Assembly (NCBI GenBank): GCA_020975725.1 | Contig: QXJR01000017.1 | Location: 617,680-681,679 of the forward strand | Direction of reading: 5' to 3' | Source of the DNA: Picocystis sp. L7 | Lineage: Eukaryota; Chlorophyta; Picocystophyceae; Picocystales; Picocystaceae | DNA length: 64,000 nucleotides | Shown: positions 40,611 through 51,732 of the stretch, one piece after another | How the letters are laid out: every line of letters starts with the position of its first letter | How positions within the stretch are numbered: position 1 is the stretch's first letter | Program-made: the position numbers and the translations under genes | The notes under the pieces: model-generated | Database searches by the model: none | Told to the model about the DNA's origin: nothing | The model's input: only the letters and a program-made list of their open reading frames with translations

Positions 40611-40966
40611 GCCTGCTAGACATCCACGACCAGTCTGTGCATGATCGAGCCTTCGGGGAAGGGCGGTTGAGTTATATTAACAAGAAAGTAATTCAACGTA
40701 TACCACAAATATGAGACGTGGTTAGACAAGATGGTTGAAGGAGTGATCCACGGAAAGTGCCGCTTCCGATGCATGTACCTGGTTTAGAATCTGGTTGGGC
40801 CCTATTCTTCCTGTTTACTCTCAACGCACATCTCTGCTATCTACAAGGGGCGGTATAGTAGATCTTCCCATTCCACGACCAGCCCGAGGAGATTTTTCGG
40901 CTCTAGCCTTTGGGAGAGCCCTGGTAGTGAGGACAACTCTCGATCATTTTCAGAAAATCAGAAAGT
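40611..40966. other. Unique spacer between arrays
   Basis: No gene or repeat recognised. Confidence 0.35.
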
Positions 40967-41515
40967 CCCCACGGGACACGACTGCCCCCAGGGGACAGGG
41001 TCGACCCCACAGGGACACGGTTGCCCCCAGGGGACAGGGTCGACCCCCAAAGGACACAACTGCCCCCAGGGAACACGACTGCCCCCAGGGGACAGGATCG
41101 ACCCCCAGGGGACACAGTTGCCCCCAGGGTACACGGCTGCCCCCAGGGAACACGGTCAAGCCCCAAAGGACACAGCTGCCCCCAGGGAACACAGGTGCCC
41201 CCAAGGTACACGGCTGCCCCCAGGGGACAGGGTCGACCCCACAGGGACACGGTTGCCCCCAGGCAACACAAGTGCCCCCAGGGAACACGACTGCCCCTAG
41301 GGGACAGGATCGACCCCCAGGGTACACGGCTGCCCCCAGGGAACAGGGTCGACCCCAAAGGACACGGCTGCCCCCAGGGGACAGGGTCGACCCCAAAGGA
41401 CACGGCTGCCCCCAGGGGACAGGGTCGACCCCAAAGGACACGGCTGCCCCCAGGGGACAGGGTCGACCCCTAGGGAACACAACTGCCCCCAGGGGACACA
41501 GTTGCCCCCAGGGGT
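40967..41515. repeat. 19-bp minisatellite (GCCCCCAGGGGACACGG-like)
   Basis: About 28 degenerate copies of a 19-bp unit combining GCCCCCAGGGGACA with variable ACGGTT/GGTCGA ends. The related motif GCCCCCACGGGACA occurs twice inside block A and a CCCCCAAAGGACAT version occurs at about 47292, so the array probably grew from block A sequence. The frame running through it translates as Pro/Arg/Gly/Gln repeats and is not a gene. Confidence 0.85.
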
Positions 41516-41539
41516 ACCCCAAAATGCCCGTGCCGAGTC

Positions 41540-41678
41540 AGGCTTCGTGAATTTTAATAGGACGGTTGGAAACATCCCGGCATGAGGGACTGTGGGATGG
41601 CCGATTCCCCAGATAGGCCCATCTCGGACATCGGTCCAGTCCCCCCCTCTCGGGGCCCCCATGCGAAAACAACCCCCC
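41540..41678 (+). repeat. Left terminal inverted repeat of KDZ-like element
   Basis: Inverted match of 47109-47248, differing by about one base in a C run. It ends inward at a CCCCCC run. Confidence 0.85.
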
Positions 41679-42183
41679 TTCCTTCGCCACAGGTACAGAC
41701 CACGAGGGTTTCGACCCACTCCAGCGCGTCCGACACGTCGGTCCAGGCCACAAGCGTTTGAAGGAAGGAGAGAAGAGCGGACGCAACGCATCGACAACCG
41801 TGCGTGGGGCAGAGGAAAGAAGCGAGGAGGACATCGGAGGGGCAGGGAAAAACACCGTGGCCTGGTTCGGCCGTCCACGGACCAGCAGGCACGCACGAAA
41901 CCTTTGGTCGCCTACACGAAACGCACCGATGGGATGCCGAGCTGCTGGTGGTTGCGTGGTCGTTCTTCCTGCTTTAGACGAAGAAAGGGAAGAAAGACCA
42001 CGCAACTTCGAAGTGGCACGATAACGCAATGGAAGAACGAGAGGTGTGAGGGAAGGTGCTGACCAAACCATGTTGATGGAAATGTGCCCTGCGGAGCGAA
42101 AAAGCCATGCTGTCATTGACCAACCCCACTTGAATGGGGAACAAAACTATGGGGTTACAAGTAATGGGGGCCGCGTAGAATGG

Positions 42184-44937
42184 TTACATGTCCTCCAATG
42201 TTTCTCTTTTCTTTGCGTTCCAGTAGAGGGCTTGGGCACAAATCAACGTGATGTAGCCTACTTGTGAGCTGAACATCATGCTATTCTGCCGGCAGCGGAC
42301 AAAAGCATTGAACTGCTCACTCAGAGGGCCAATGATGCTCCTGTTGTGTTTCGAGTTGTAATGCTCAGGAGCGGTGGTGTGATTTCTATGATGCATTTGA
42401 TCTTGAAAAAATCTGGTCTTGCGAAAAAAATATGGTTCGCGGAGACTAGCGGCCAGTTCAAGTTCCTTTCCATTGTCGTACACGATCTCTTCAGGAGCAT
42501 CAGGAAAGAATGCATACAAGTACTCCACAATTTCTGTTGTGCTTTCGGCATTTTTTTCGTTGATGACATGAAATCCCACAACACGTTGACATCCTCCACA
42601 AAGATAATACACTAGTCCGGGGGTAAAGTGTATGCTTCGTGCATGGTCTTTCTCTGCTTCTACGACACTTTCCTTCCCATAATGCCTTGCTGATCTGACC
42701 CATTTGCCTTTGGGACCCATTGCACCTGTCTTCGACACCAAATGCAAAGTGGAAATCCCCTCGAAAGACTTCAAGTATGTGGAGTGGGAGCTGCACTCAC
42801 CTTGCTCGACGAGAGATTCTTGGATTGTGCTTTTCTTGACTCTCAAAAGCAAATATTGTAAGAAAGGGTCCAATTGATCTTTGCTTGTGTGTCTTGTCAA
42901 GTATTCCATAGCAATGCCCAAGAATCTACTGCTTGGAAACATGCTTGCTATTGCTAGATCGGTTGGTTGGCATGCCAATTCCATGTTGCAAATTCTAGCC
43001 AATAATTCCCGGCAATCACTTGGTATGAGGGAGTTCAACGGGTAGTGTGATCCAATGGCCATTCCTAGCTCTCTCAAGTTTCTCACTAAGTGCCAAAGGC
43101 CTGGTCTAGTCTCGTTGAGGCATTGGTCCATGAGCAAGATACTTAACTCCCAAGGGCACTGAAGTTTCAACTCCAACACTTCTCCCAACGCAATTCCACT
43201 AGTTGCAAGCCCCCACAAGAGCCCCCTCGTCTTTTTGGGCAAGTAATTTTGTGCGAATGGCTTCACAAGTATCGGATCCCTACAACGCAGCCATGGTTGC
43301 TCAAAGTCTGCCGCTTTCCTCCTCACTCCCAGCACGATCCCGTCGATATGTATTCGCTTGCATTGTTTTCCTCTCTCACAGACACATTGAAATGGATGAT
43401 GATTGTCAATGTCAATTGCGGCAATTATCCCTCGCATGGCTTGACGGAAACTATCTTTCGATGCCTTTATCAATTGCCTCGCATTCACGCTTCCTGATGG
43501 CCCCGAGTACATCCCTTGCTTCACAAGCGTTGTAAGTAAACTTATGAATGTGTGCTTGGTTTCAGAGAAAGAATTCCAACACAACATCAAGTCACGCAAT
43601 AGAAAGATATAGTGGTGATACTCCATTCTTTCGCCGCTACCTTTCCGTGGAACAAAGAAAAAGGCACACGCTCGAGGATCACATGCACAATGTGGACAAA
43701 CCTTGGCCCCAATAACTGTCACAAATCCATATTGACTGACAATTATGCAATTGTCAATTGCTTGCAAATGCTGTGTTTTGCACCGACGACAACCACCGTC
43801 ACTTGACACGGGTCCAAAGCACTTGTCCATGTCTAGGACCACTTTCGCATTATCCTCCATCAAGTTTTTAGCCATGATTCTGCCGATAGCTTCAGTGACC
43901 TTGTGCATGCTAATCGCTACTTCTTTGCTAGGCTTGTGAAAGAAGTTCCCAAGTTGCCTTCGTTTGAAAGCTGCTTCAACTGTTGCAAATTCTTGTACCT
44001 CATTTCTTTCCAGTTCCGGCCCGCTCACACGGCTCCCCACACAAGCATTATCGAGGAGGATGTCCGTGCAACAACGACGAATACACTTCGTGTGTATCCA
44101 AGATGTTGTATGCCTTTTGCAAGTCAAACAGCGGTCTTGTCTTTGTGAGCCGTATTGCCTCGTAAGTCCCCATGCATGTGCATCTTCACGCGATCCACAA
44201 CATACCGCTTTGAAAAGGTTACCTTTTTCTTCCAATTCAAATTCTTAAACCAAACCTGCCATGCCCTTCAATTTCTCATGCTCTTCCAAATCTTCCCTAG
44301 AGAGATTAGCATCCACACTTCGAACGTCTTGAAGAATGTCTTCCCGTACATCCACACCAATCCCATCACACAACAATACCATTCCTCTCTGAAAAGGAAT
44401 ATCCACTTCGATGATGCTTGGAAAGATAGACAATAAGTTCTGTGTGCATCTACAAATTTGTCCTATTCCACGGGTCGCCATGTCCATATAAGCCCATTCA
44501 CTCCCCCCACAACCATGCACATTGCAATAGCTCATTGTGAGACCGTCCACCTTCCTTGCACTGCACATACCTAGTGGTATGGGTGCGTTGTTGCTTGACA
44601 ACCCAACAACAACAAAGACTATCTCTTCTGAGTTTCTGTAGACGGTCGGCACCCCATTTGTAGCAACGTAGGACTGAAAAAAGAGATCAGAATGTGACCA
44701 TTCAGCACGTACATCACGCAATGATTCGTTGCCATCACCTTCTCCCAGATCTTCGATTGGTATGAAACCGTCATCTCCCAAGCCCGGACTCTCACTTACT
44801 TCTACTATGACACGGTCCTCCGTGTTGGATCCCTCAACATCTTCAACAAGGGACTTCTGCTTCCGCTTCTTCCCTACGTTGACTCGGTTCGCGAAATTTT
44901 TCTTATGAGACTTACGGAATCCAAGGTATTTTGGCAT
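42184..44937 (-). pseudogene. KDZ/HMGXB3-like transposase with one in-frame stop
   Basis: One minus-strand frame runs from 44937 (MPKYLGFRKSHKKN) to 42184, about 917 codons, broken only by TAA at 44245-44247. The N-terminal part is basic then acidic, followed by Cys/His-rich segments (CNVHGCGGSEWAYMDMATRGIGQICRC; CLTCKRHT; CRRCKTQHLQAIDNC; CPHCACDPRACAFFF). The C-terminal part has VYYLCGGCQRVVGFHVI, IVEYLYAFFPDAPEEIVYDNGK, REPYFFRKTRFFQDQMHHRNHT and LSEQFNAFVRCRQN, which match the transposase-like region of HMGXB3-type/KDZ proteins as I know them (a YD motif after the 'AP.x.IVYD' turn, then 'REP.FF..TRF'). A 33-nt gtttgg...aaaag segment around the stop could be read as a tiny intron, but a nonsense mutation is simpler. 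Confidence 0.55.
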
Positions 44938-45920
44938 GGCCCTTGTGGAAGATTGAAAACGTTCGAAGATGAATGCAAGAACTCCACCACCTCAACAAGA
45001 ACGAAGAGGATCTCTTGCCCGATACTTCCTCGCTTGCTTCGTCGATATCTTTGTAAGCGTTATTCTAGCAGGAGCAATGTAATCCTCAGTTGCCACGTTA
45101 GCTTCATGCCTTTCGAAAAGAGTATCATGCCTTTTCAACTCCACACGGGAAACTAGACCAAGCCTCTATCACATGCCACATCCATACATTCGTGGTGCAA
45201 CACGCTGTCTACGTACAAGGTATTCCTTGTTCGCGCGCGTTAACGGCCCGTTCTTTTGACCGAGACGTTGGATGCGTCCGTTGACCGTCCGGCGTCTTCG
45301 TCCTTTGACGTGGAAGTCGGCAACCGTTGCAAGGGCAGGCTAGTGCTACAGGGGCGGTAGATCTTGAGACCGAGAACAACCTGTGGATCGACAACTTTCG
45401 TAGCATAGGTGGCCTGCATGGATCGGCACACAAAAGCGAGATCGCGAGAAATGCGGGTTTAAGGCGATCAGTGGATTTCATTTCGTCCGACAGAATGCAA
45501 ACAAAGTCGCGCATGTCAGGAAGATCGAATTCCGCCCCAATGCATACCAACTGCAGGTGCGTCCCGTCGCGACCTGCCTCGCATCGAGGCGATGCAGGTT
45601 TCGAGTGGACGCATTGGGAGGTCGGTCCAGTTCATTCGACGAGTCTCTTGATGCCACCCCTGTAGCATGACAGGAATCCACGAGCTCTGCAAGAAATGCC
45701 TCAAAGCGCAATTTTGTTACCTTGGAGAACTATCCATGATGACTAGTACCGCAGAGGAACCTCTTTACCAGGAAGGGTTCTACCAATGGGCATCGATCCC
45801 CTCACAAACGTGCAGGGTCAATCCACTCGGGTGCGCGGTGTACGGGAGATCTACAAAATTGTTTTGCGAAGGAAGTCGCCGTGCATATCGGGTAGTTCGG
45901 TCGTAAAGAATCGCTGAAAC

Positions 45921-46586
45921 ATGACTGAAGAAGGAGAACACGTTGAACCCATGCACAATACATCATTAGGCTTGCCTTTGAGGGCAAGCACATTTTCGCA
46001 TTTGGCCAATGCTTTGAAGAGTCTCGATCGGGCAAAGAAGAAAGAAGAGCGCCTCCATTATGTCTTGTTGTTATGCAAAGACAATCAAGCATCATCGGTC
46101 CACTCCGAAAGTCTAGAGCATTTGCCAGTGCTAGGATATTGGATGAGAGAAGGGCCCGATATGATCCGCACCCACCTTGCGATGCAAGTTGAGATCGATG
46201 CAAGGAGAGCTCGCAATGGCACTCCAAGAACTCTTGGTCTGAAATTAACCTGTGCAACAATCAGGTACATTCAAAAGGCTATCGTGGCAGATATTCCAAG
46301 AAAGTCTAAAGCCCTGCCTCTAGAGCAAGGAGGAATTCGGCCAATCTTGTTGTCCTCCCGGCAAAGGGCATTATTGACCAAGGAGGCTCCATGGTGGCCT
46401 TACGCCGAAGTAGGCTGGTTCTCTTTCACGAAGCCTAGTGCAAAGATGCAACGTAAGGCCAAAGATGTCTTGAACTTGTGCATGTCGAATATGACTCTTG
46501 CACAATACCAATGTGCACTTGGTCTCTCCGTAGGAGAAGGCAATGACCATGTGTCTCTTTTCTTGCAAGAAAATTGGCAAAGCTAG
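45921..46586 (+). CDS. Unknown protein inside the KDZ-like element
   Basis: Open frame of 221 codons (MTEEGEHVEPMHN ... LQENWQS) divergent to the transposase and inside the same inverted repeats. I recognise no domain. It is rich in Leu/Lys/Arg helical segments (LANALKSLDRAKKKEERLHYVLLLC). Its lower GC and good frame length suggest a real second gene of the element; an upstream exon is possible. Confidence 0.4.
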   Translation: MTEEGEHVEPMHNTSLGLPLRASTFSHLANALKSLDRAKKKEERLHYVLLLCKDNQASSVHSESLEHLPVLGYWMREGPDMIRTHLAMQVEIDARRARNGTPRTLGLKLTCATIRYIQKAIVADIPRKSKALPLEQGGIRPILLSSRQRALLTKEAPWWPYAEVGWFSFTKPSAKMQRKAKDVLNLCMSNMTLAQYQCALGLSVGEGNDHVSLFLQENWQS

Positions 46587-47108
46587 CACTAGCTTGCTAG
46601 ACAATTGGTCATCACCTTCTCTCTTTTTTTCTGATGTCAATTCAGCATGCAAATTAGATCAGAAATCGGCGAGGTTGTCCACCAGTTTCTCGCAGCAGGA
46701 TCCACCTCCCCCCCCCTCCGCGCCCCCCTCCGTCCTCTTTCGCATGGAAAGCAGCAAGTAGTTGCGTTGCCGTTCCTTCCAACCCGTGGACGTGTCAGGA
46801 GGAACGGCCACGCAACCCGCATCAGCTCGACAGCCACGTCGTTGGTGGTGTTGCAGCGTCCAGGCCCGTGAGGATCCCGATGGTCCACGAACGATCACCT
46901 CCACTCCAAGCGCTTCTTCCCCTCCTCTCTTCTTCCGACACTTGTTCCTGTCTATCTTTTCCACCTCTCGAGCGTTTCGATCCCCTCCGTCCGACCTTCT
47001 CCTGCTCTGTCCACGATTCCACGTGTGGTGTGATGCACCAGATGCGTCGTCCTGGTCGGCACCTTCGTGGTGTACCCCCCCCCCCTGAACCCAGTGAAAC
47101 CCGGGTTA

Positions 47109-47248
47109 GGGGGGTTGTTTTCGCATGGGGGCCCCGAGAGGGGGGGGACTGGACCGATGTCCGAGATGGGCCTATCTGGGGAATCGGCCATCCCACAGTC
47201 CCTCATGCCGGGATGTTTCCAACCGTCCTATTAAAATTCACGAAGCCT
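47109..47248 (-). repeat. Right terminal inverted repeat of KDZ-like element
   Basis: Inverted match of 41540-41678; it ends ...ATTAAAATTCACGAAGCCT. Confidence 0.85.
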
Positions 47249-47251
47249 ATT

Positions 47252-48087
47252 TGCCCGTGCCCGAATAGGGATTAGGGGTTGTTTTGGGGACGTCCCCCAA
47301 AGGACATCGAACGTCCCCCAGAGGACATTTTGTGTGAATTTGAGAGGAACCCTACCGGGATCCCCCCATCTTGATACGGTTTACAAAAGGAAATCCGCAC
47401 CTATGAGTAGGGATTCCCTCTCTTCGATTGGTTAAAAAACCGCGGTTGAGAGGTCCGAAGAGGAGGGGATCGAGAGGTCCACGGAGGAATCCCGCACCTT
47501 CGAGTCTCTCTTCGGTAGTTGTTCCCTTTTGGTTCCAGATCGTGGAATAAAACCTATCGCTGCCAGCATTCGAAGAAGGAACCTGTCGAGGATCCCGTCG
47601 GGTCTGGACCAATCGCAAGCGAGAACGAAGGGGGGTATTGGAGACTCGAAATCGACGCGGTTGGGAGGTACAAAGGGGGGCACTATGATCTGTTTTCTTC
47701 CTCCGATCTTCTACAAACGTGTTGTCGAAACAAGCAGCGCCAAACGAGCTTGGAATCACGGAACTACGCCGATTCGATCTCGAAAAACTTCAGATGACAG
47801 CCATACCAGAGTACAAGGTTATTGAAGTTGAAACAGCTCGAGATGAGTGATTGGAAGCCTTCTCCCACACATCGTGCGAATCCCCTGGCCACCTTCGGAA
47901 GGACGAGCTGCGCGCAAGGGACGGAAGGGTCGTGGATCCACCAGGCGACTCCGTGGCCGATTCGAGGCACCCCCGATGGGTTTCCCGACCCCTCCATCCT
48001 CTTCCGCTGGCTTCGAAAGGGTGGTGGCCGTGTTTTGGGATCGATTCCTACCGAAACGACGAAATTCCATCGGGACCTCCATCGGAA
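47252..48087. repeat. Diverged copy of repeat block A (A')
   Basis: Begins TGCCCGTGCCCGAATAGGG and follows block A in order (AGGGATTAGGGGT, a CCCCCAAAGGACAT doublet, TTTGAGAGGA, GATTCCC, CGCGGTT.GAGAGG) with many substitutions. Its missing left end (GGGGTACCCCAAAA) is found left of the KDZ-like element at 41515-41524, so that element split it. Confidence 0.55.
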
Positions 48088-49022
48088 GGGGTACCCCAAA
48101 ATGCCCGTGCCGAAACAGGGATTAGGGGTCGAATTGGGGTCTGCCCCCACGGGACAAAACTGCCCCCACGGGACACCTTCCCCGTGTTTGAGAGGAGCCG
48201 TATCGAAGCCCCCGAAACTCGGTACGGTAAGAATGTGTAATTCCGACACTAAGACCCGGGATTCCCGTCCCCTGTTCGGCTGCAAAAGTTCGCGGTCCTC
48301 CCAAGCTCTGTCCCTCGATTTGGGTTCAGAAGCAAGGAATCCCGATACTTGGGGCGACTCAGCGGGGACTGTAAAGGAAATGCCTTGGGTAGCAGATTTG
48401 CCATTGGACATCCCGAGCAAGTATCCATGCCCGCCGAGGACGACATCCGACTTCGGACCAATCACGATGAAGGAACCAAAGGGGGTATTCAGGAGCGCGA
48501 ATGAGACGAAGACAGAGAGAAAAGGGGGGGCATTCCTACTTTCGTGAACCCCTCGGGTACTGTGCGAACGAGCTGTCGGAACAACCCCGACCCCTTCGGA
48601 CGCACGACCAATTCGTCCAAAATCACTCCGACGAGTCTTCCAGGCGCCCACGATGCCTGAATCTACGATTGATAAAGGATCCAAGACGCAATCATCCCGA
48701 CGCTTGAATGCCAGGGTTTTTAGCGCTGTCTACCCTCTCCCTCCTGCACGACCTCCCAGCGGCCAAGGGACCGAGGCGTCGTCGGGCAGCAGGAGGTCCC
48801 TTCGCGGCCTCGGAATGGGAGGAAGGGTCGGGACGAGGCCTCCACCTGTCTCCGGAGGCTTCGAAAGGCCTGTCTGCCGAGTTTCGGATCCATTCTCCTC
48901 GAATCGACGCAATTGGAAGGGGTCCTCCGGGTGGACGACCTCCCAGCGGCCAAGGGACCGAGGCGTCGTCGGGCAGCAGTGGGTCCCTTCGCGGCCTCGG
49001 AATGGGAGGAAGGGTCGGGACG
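48088..49022. repeat. Repeat block A, copy 2
   Basis: Near-identical to 39347-40281. It contains one full and one truncated 187-bp unit. It breaks off inside a unit after GGGTCGGGACG and is joined directly to subtelomeric module S. Confidence 0.88.
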
Positions 49023-50825
49023 AGGAAGAGGATTTTTGCGATGCGCGTGGGACCAATTAAGGTTTAGGGTTTCAAAAACAGGCTCGCAAAACGGTTCGAG
49101 CTAAGCTGAGTTGCGCAAAGTAGTTGCTGGAGGTCGAACTAAGCTGAGTTGCGCAAAGTAGATGCTTGCCCCCCTTTTTGAAATCGTCCGTGCCCCCCTT
49201 TTTTTCTTCCGCTTCTTGTGGGGCAGCTCCCCCGTCCTTCGTTCGTTCCTTTTTTTTTCGGGCGTGGGGGATTCGGGTTGGGGGGCGCGGAACCCGCCAT
49301 CGCCCCGGGACCTCGTTCGTGGGCGTCCTTTCGGTCGGGGAGCGGGGTGGGGGCGTCGGCGGGGCCTCTCCATCGCCATCGCGCGTGGGGCGCATCCCAC
49401 CCCGTCGGGCGCGCGGGGGGGTGGGGGGGGGTGAGGCGCAGGGGGGAAAGGGGGGCATAGGGGGTTGGGGGGTGTGTGGGGGGTTTGAGGGGGCCAGGGG
49501 GGGCATTCGCGATCGCGAGAGGGACAGGGGGAGAGGCGGTACTCGAAGCGCGACCGAACCAGCGCGCGAACGCGACACCGACAGACGCGGTCCCACGGAC
49601 GCGCGCGACGCGCACGCGCCGTCGATCCTCCTCCGTGGGGGGTCGACGCGTGCGTGCGGAGCGTTTCGTGCGCCCGTGGCACCGCGTACGACCCGTGCGA
49701 CGCAGGGCCACGGACGGCCGACGCCACGGAGGTCGGCCCGACCGCGACCGACGGGATCGAACGGACATACGAACGATCGTTTTTCGGGCTTCGAACGTCG
49801 GAATCTCTCCTTTGTAATACAAGAGCGTGTTTCGAAGCGATATTCGTCCCCGTCTCGCCCGTTCGACCGGTTTTGGTGGACTCCTGGTCCCTCGTCGGCG
49901 AAACATCCGATGGAGCGACCAGCAGGCATCGCGTACGCTTCGACTGGCGATGCAATGAACCAAACGAACGCTACCACTGGATTCTACGTGCTCGAAAACG
50001 GGTGGATGCAAAAATTCAGCGTCATTGGAGTGGTGGCGAAAGAATTGGAGGAGGGCAGGTGGGTCGTCGACATCCCGCACCAGGCGCGACGAGGGGAGGA
50101 CGAGGAGGGACCTCGAGTCGGTAGCGAAAGCGATCGCAACGGGACAACTTGACCCTGCCACCTTCGTTGGATGGGTCCGAGAGGGACGCACGCGAAAATT
50201 CAGCGCCATCCATGTCGAAACGACGAAATGGACACCCTGCTGATGGGTCGTCGACATCCCGCACCTGGAGCGACGAAGGGAGGCCAGGAGAGATACCGTG
50301 TTCGCAAAGCAAGCTTCCTCTTGCTGCATGTTGGATCGGCCATGTTCACGAATCTATCGCATAAGGGTTTTACAGCCGTTATTCGGATGTGTAGGGGTTG
50401 CTCCACAGATGCTCCGCGCAATGTAGCATTGAGAAGAGATATCCACGGGTTGTGACCCATCCGACCCCATGCAATCAAGAAACGTTGGGGTGCTTATGCT
50501 TCGCCGAACATCCGTTGCAAGACTACAACGCTCTCCAAATGAACCCAATGGCTCGAGAGGAACGTTTACGCTACCACTATGCCCACAGCTATTAATGAAG
50601 GCATTGGCATGGCTTCCCTCAATCTACGCCTTCTACTCCATCAGGATACATGGAGCCACCCAACTTGTACACGTCTAATACACAACGGGCCTCCACACAC
50701 CCAACCTCTTCTCCTGAACAAAGGTCGATCACAAACCTTTTCCCCGAATACCAACCGAACAAGCGCTTTCCTTCCATTCCTTTGGTTATCCACGAAACCA
50801 CGCGCCCAGTCCGGACCAACCACTC
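49023..50825. repeat. Subtelomeric module S, copy 1
   Basis: A block of about 1.8 kb starting AGGAAGAGGATTTTTGCG. Copies occur at 54183-54601 plus 60301-61884 (split by the MULE) and at about 62099-63430. Internal landmarks: a single GGTTTAGGGTTT stub (49063-49074), a doublet of GAGCTAAGCTGAGTTGCGC, a very G-rich stretch (about 49436-49508) with G-quadruplex potential, a GACGCGCGCGACGCGCACGC stretch, and a 184-bp tandem duplication (unit starts 50058 and 50242). Long open frames on both strands are conserved between copies but shift frame at the 184-bp units and look like GC-rich non-coding DNA. Confidence 0.88.
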
Positions 50826-51258
50826 GTCCGGGAGTTGCGGACCTACCTTTTGTCCGGGAATTCCGGACCTGGGTTTTGTCCGGGAATTCCGGACCTGGGT
50901 TTTGTCCGGGAATTCCGGACCTGGGTTTTGTCCGGGAATTCCGGACCTGGGTTTTGTCCGGGAATTCCGGACCTGGGTTTTGTCCGGGAATTCCGGACCT
51001 GGGTTTTGTCCGGGAATTCCGGAACTACCACTTGTCCGGGAATTCCGGACCTACCACTTGTCCGGGAATTCCGGACCTGGGTTTTGTCCGGGAATTCCGG
51101 ACCTGCCTTTTGTCCGGGAATTCCGGACCTGGGTTTTGTCCGGGAATTCCGGACCTGGGTTTTGTCCGGGAATTCCGGACCTGGGTTTTGTCCGGGAATT
51201 CCGGACCTGGGTTTTGTCCGGGAATTCCGGACCTGGCATTTGTCCGGGAATTCCGGAC
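50826..51258. repeat. 26-bp array of near-palindromic units with EcoRI core
   Basis: Seventeen units at strict 26-bp period. Each has GTCCGGGAATTCCGGAC, a near-perfect inverted repeat around GAATTC with one extra G, then a spacer (CCTGGGTTTT or variants CCTACCACTT, CCTGCCTTTT). The first unit is degenerate. Open frames through it are an artefact of stop-free units. Confidence 0.95.
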
Positions 51259-51732
51259 GCGCCACCCGTGATTGTGTGTCATCCAAGTGCCGGTACCTTT
51301 GAATTTCTCCTACTAGTGCTTTGCCATTTAACTTCGCGTCTTGAGTGTCATTCAAATCCTGGCTTGCAATCTTTTGAAAGTTTTGTAGGTAAATACCGCA
51401 ACGATATCTCTTGTGTTAAGGTGGGTCGCATTTCGCTGACACTGTCGTCATCGGCACTGCTATTAACGCGGCCCCATCTTTAGGGTGTCAGGATGGTTGT
51501 CTCTATTCTGCGTCCCTAGTCAGTGAGCATTTCTCCAAGTTCAGACATCATTCAAGTGGAGACGATGTAGTCGCATATTGTCTAGCTCTAAATCTCTTGG
51601 ACTGCAACCGTCTATGAACGAGGGTATATAATCTTGGGTGCATGTGTTTTGCGAAGTTTTTGATGAACACCAAGCCCTTCGAGCGTCTGGGTTTCAAGGG
51701 GAGGACCTGGGACGGGGGTTTGGGCAGAAGAG
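51259..51732. other. Spacer upstream of SET-like gene
   Basis: No repeat recognised. It contains the likely promoter of the following gene, with TATATA at about 51625-51630, roughly 105 bp before its start codon. Confidence 0.35.

Larger units (their letters stand above)
41535..47251 (-). mobile_element. KDZ/HMGXB3-like DNA transposon with 140-bp inverted repeats
   Basis: Terminal inverted repeats of about 139-140 bp (41540-41678 and 47109-47248) start AGGCTTCGTGAATTTTAAT. A direct repeat TGCCCGTGCC flanks the element (41525-41534 and 47252-47261), a candidate 8-10-bp target duplication. The flanks join into one continuous repeat A-like sequence: block A's start lies to the left and its diverged continuation to the right. 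Inside are a transposase frame on the minus strand with one in-frame stop and a plus-strand frame of unknown function. The outermost 3-5 bp of the two ends do not match, so exact ends are uncertain. Confidence 0.7.

Noticed and set aside
40795-41550. 251-codon Pro/Arg/Gly/Gln repeat protein
   Set aside because: Pure translation of the 19-bp minisatellite; all three forward frames and the reverse frames are similarly open.
44245-44277. 33-nt intron removing the in-frame stop of the KDZ-like transposase
   Set aside because: Ends look like gt...ag, but introns seen in this window are 132-169 nt; a nonsense mutation is simpler. Left as an alternative to test.
49072-50329. Large minus-strand frames of 300-400 codons conserved in the module S copies
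   Set aside because: Conservation is explained by recent duplication; composition is Arg/Pro-rich in every frame and the 184-bp tandem unit shifts the frame between copies.
50826-51258. CRISPR-like array
   Set aside because: Units are contiguous with near-constant spacers, no unique spacers, no cas genes, and the host is eukaryotic.
50579-51483. Repeat proteins of 230-277 codons in the 26-bp array
   Set aside because: Artefact of a stop-free tandem unit; the 26-bp period rotates the frame at each unit.
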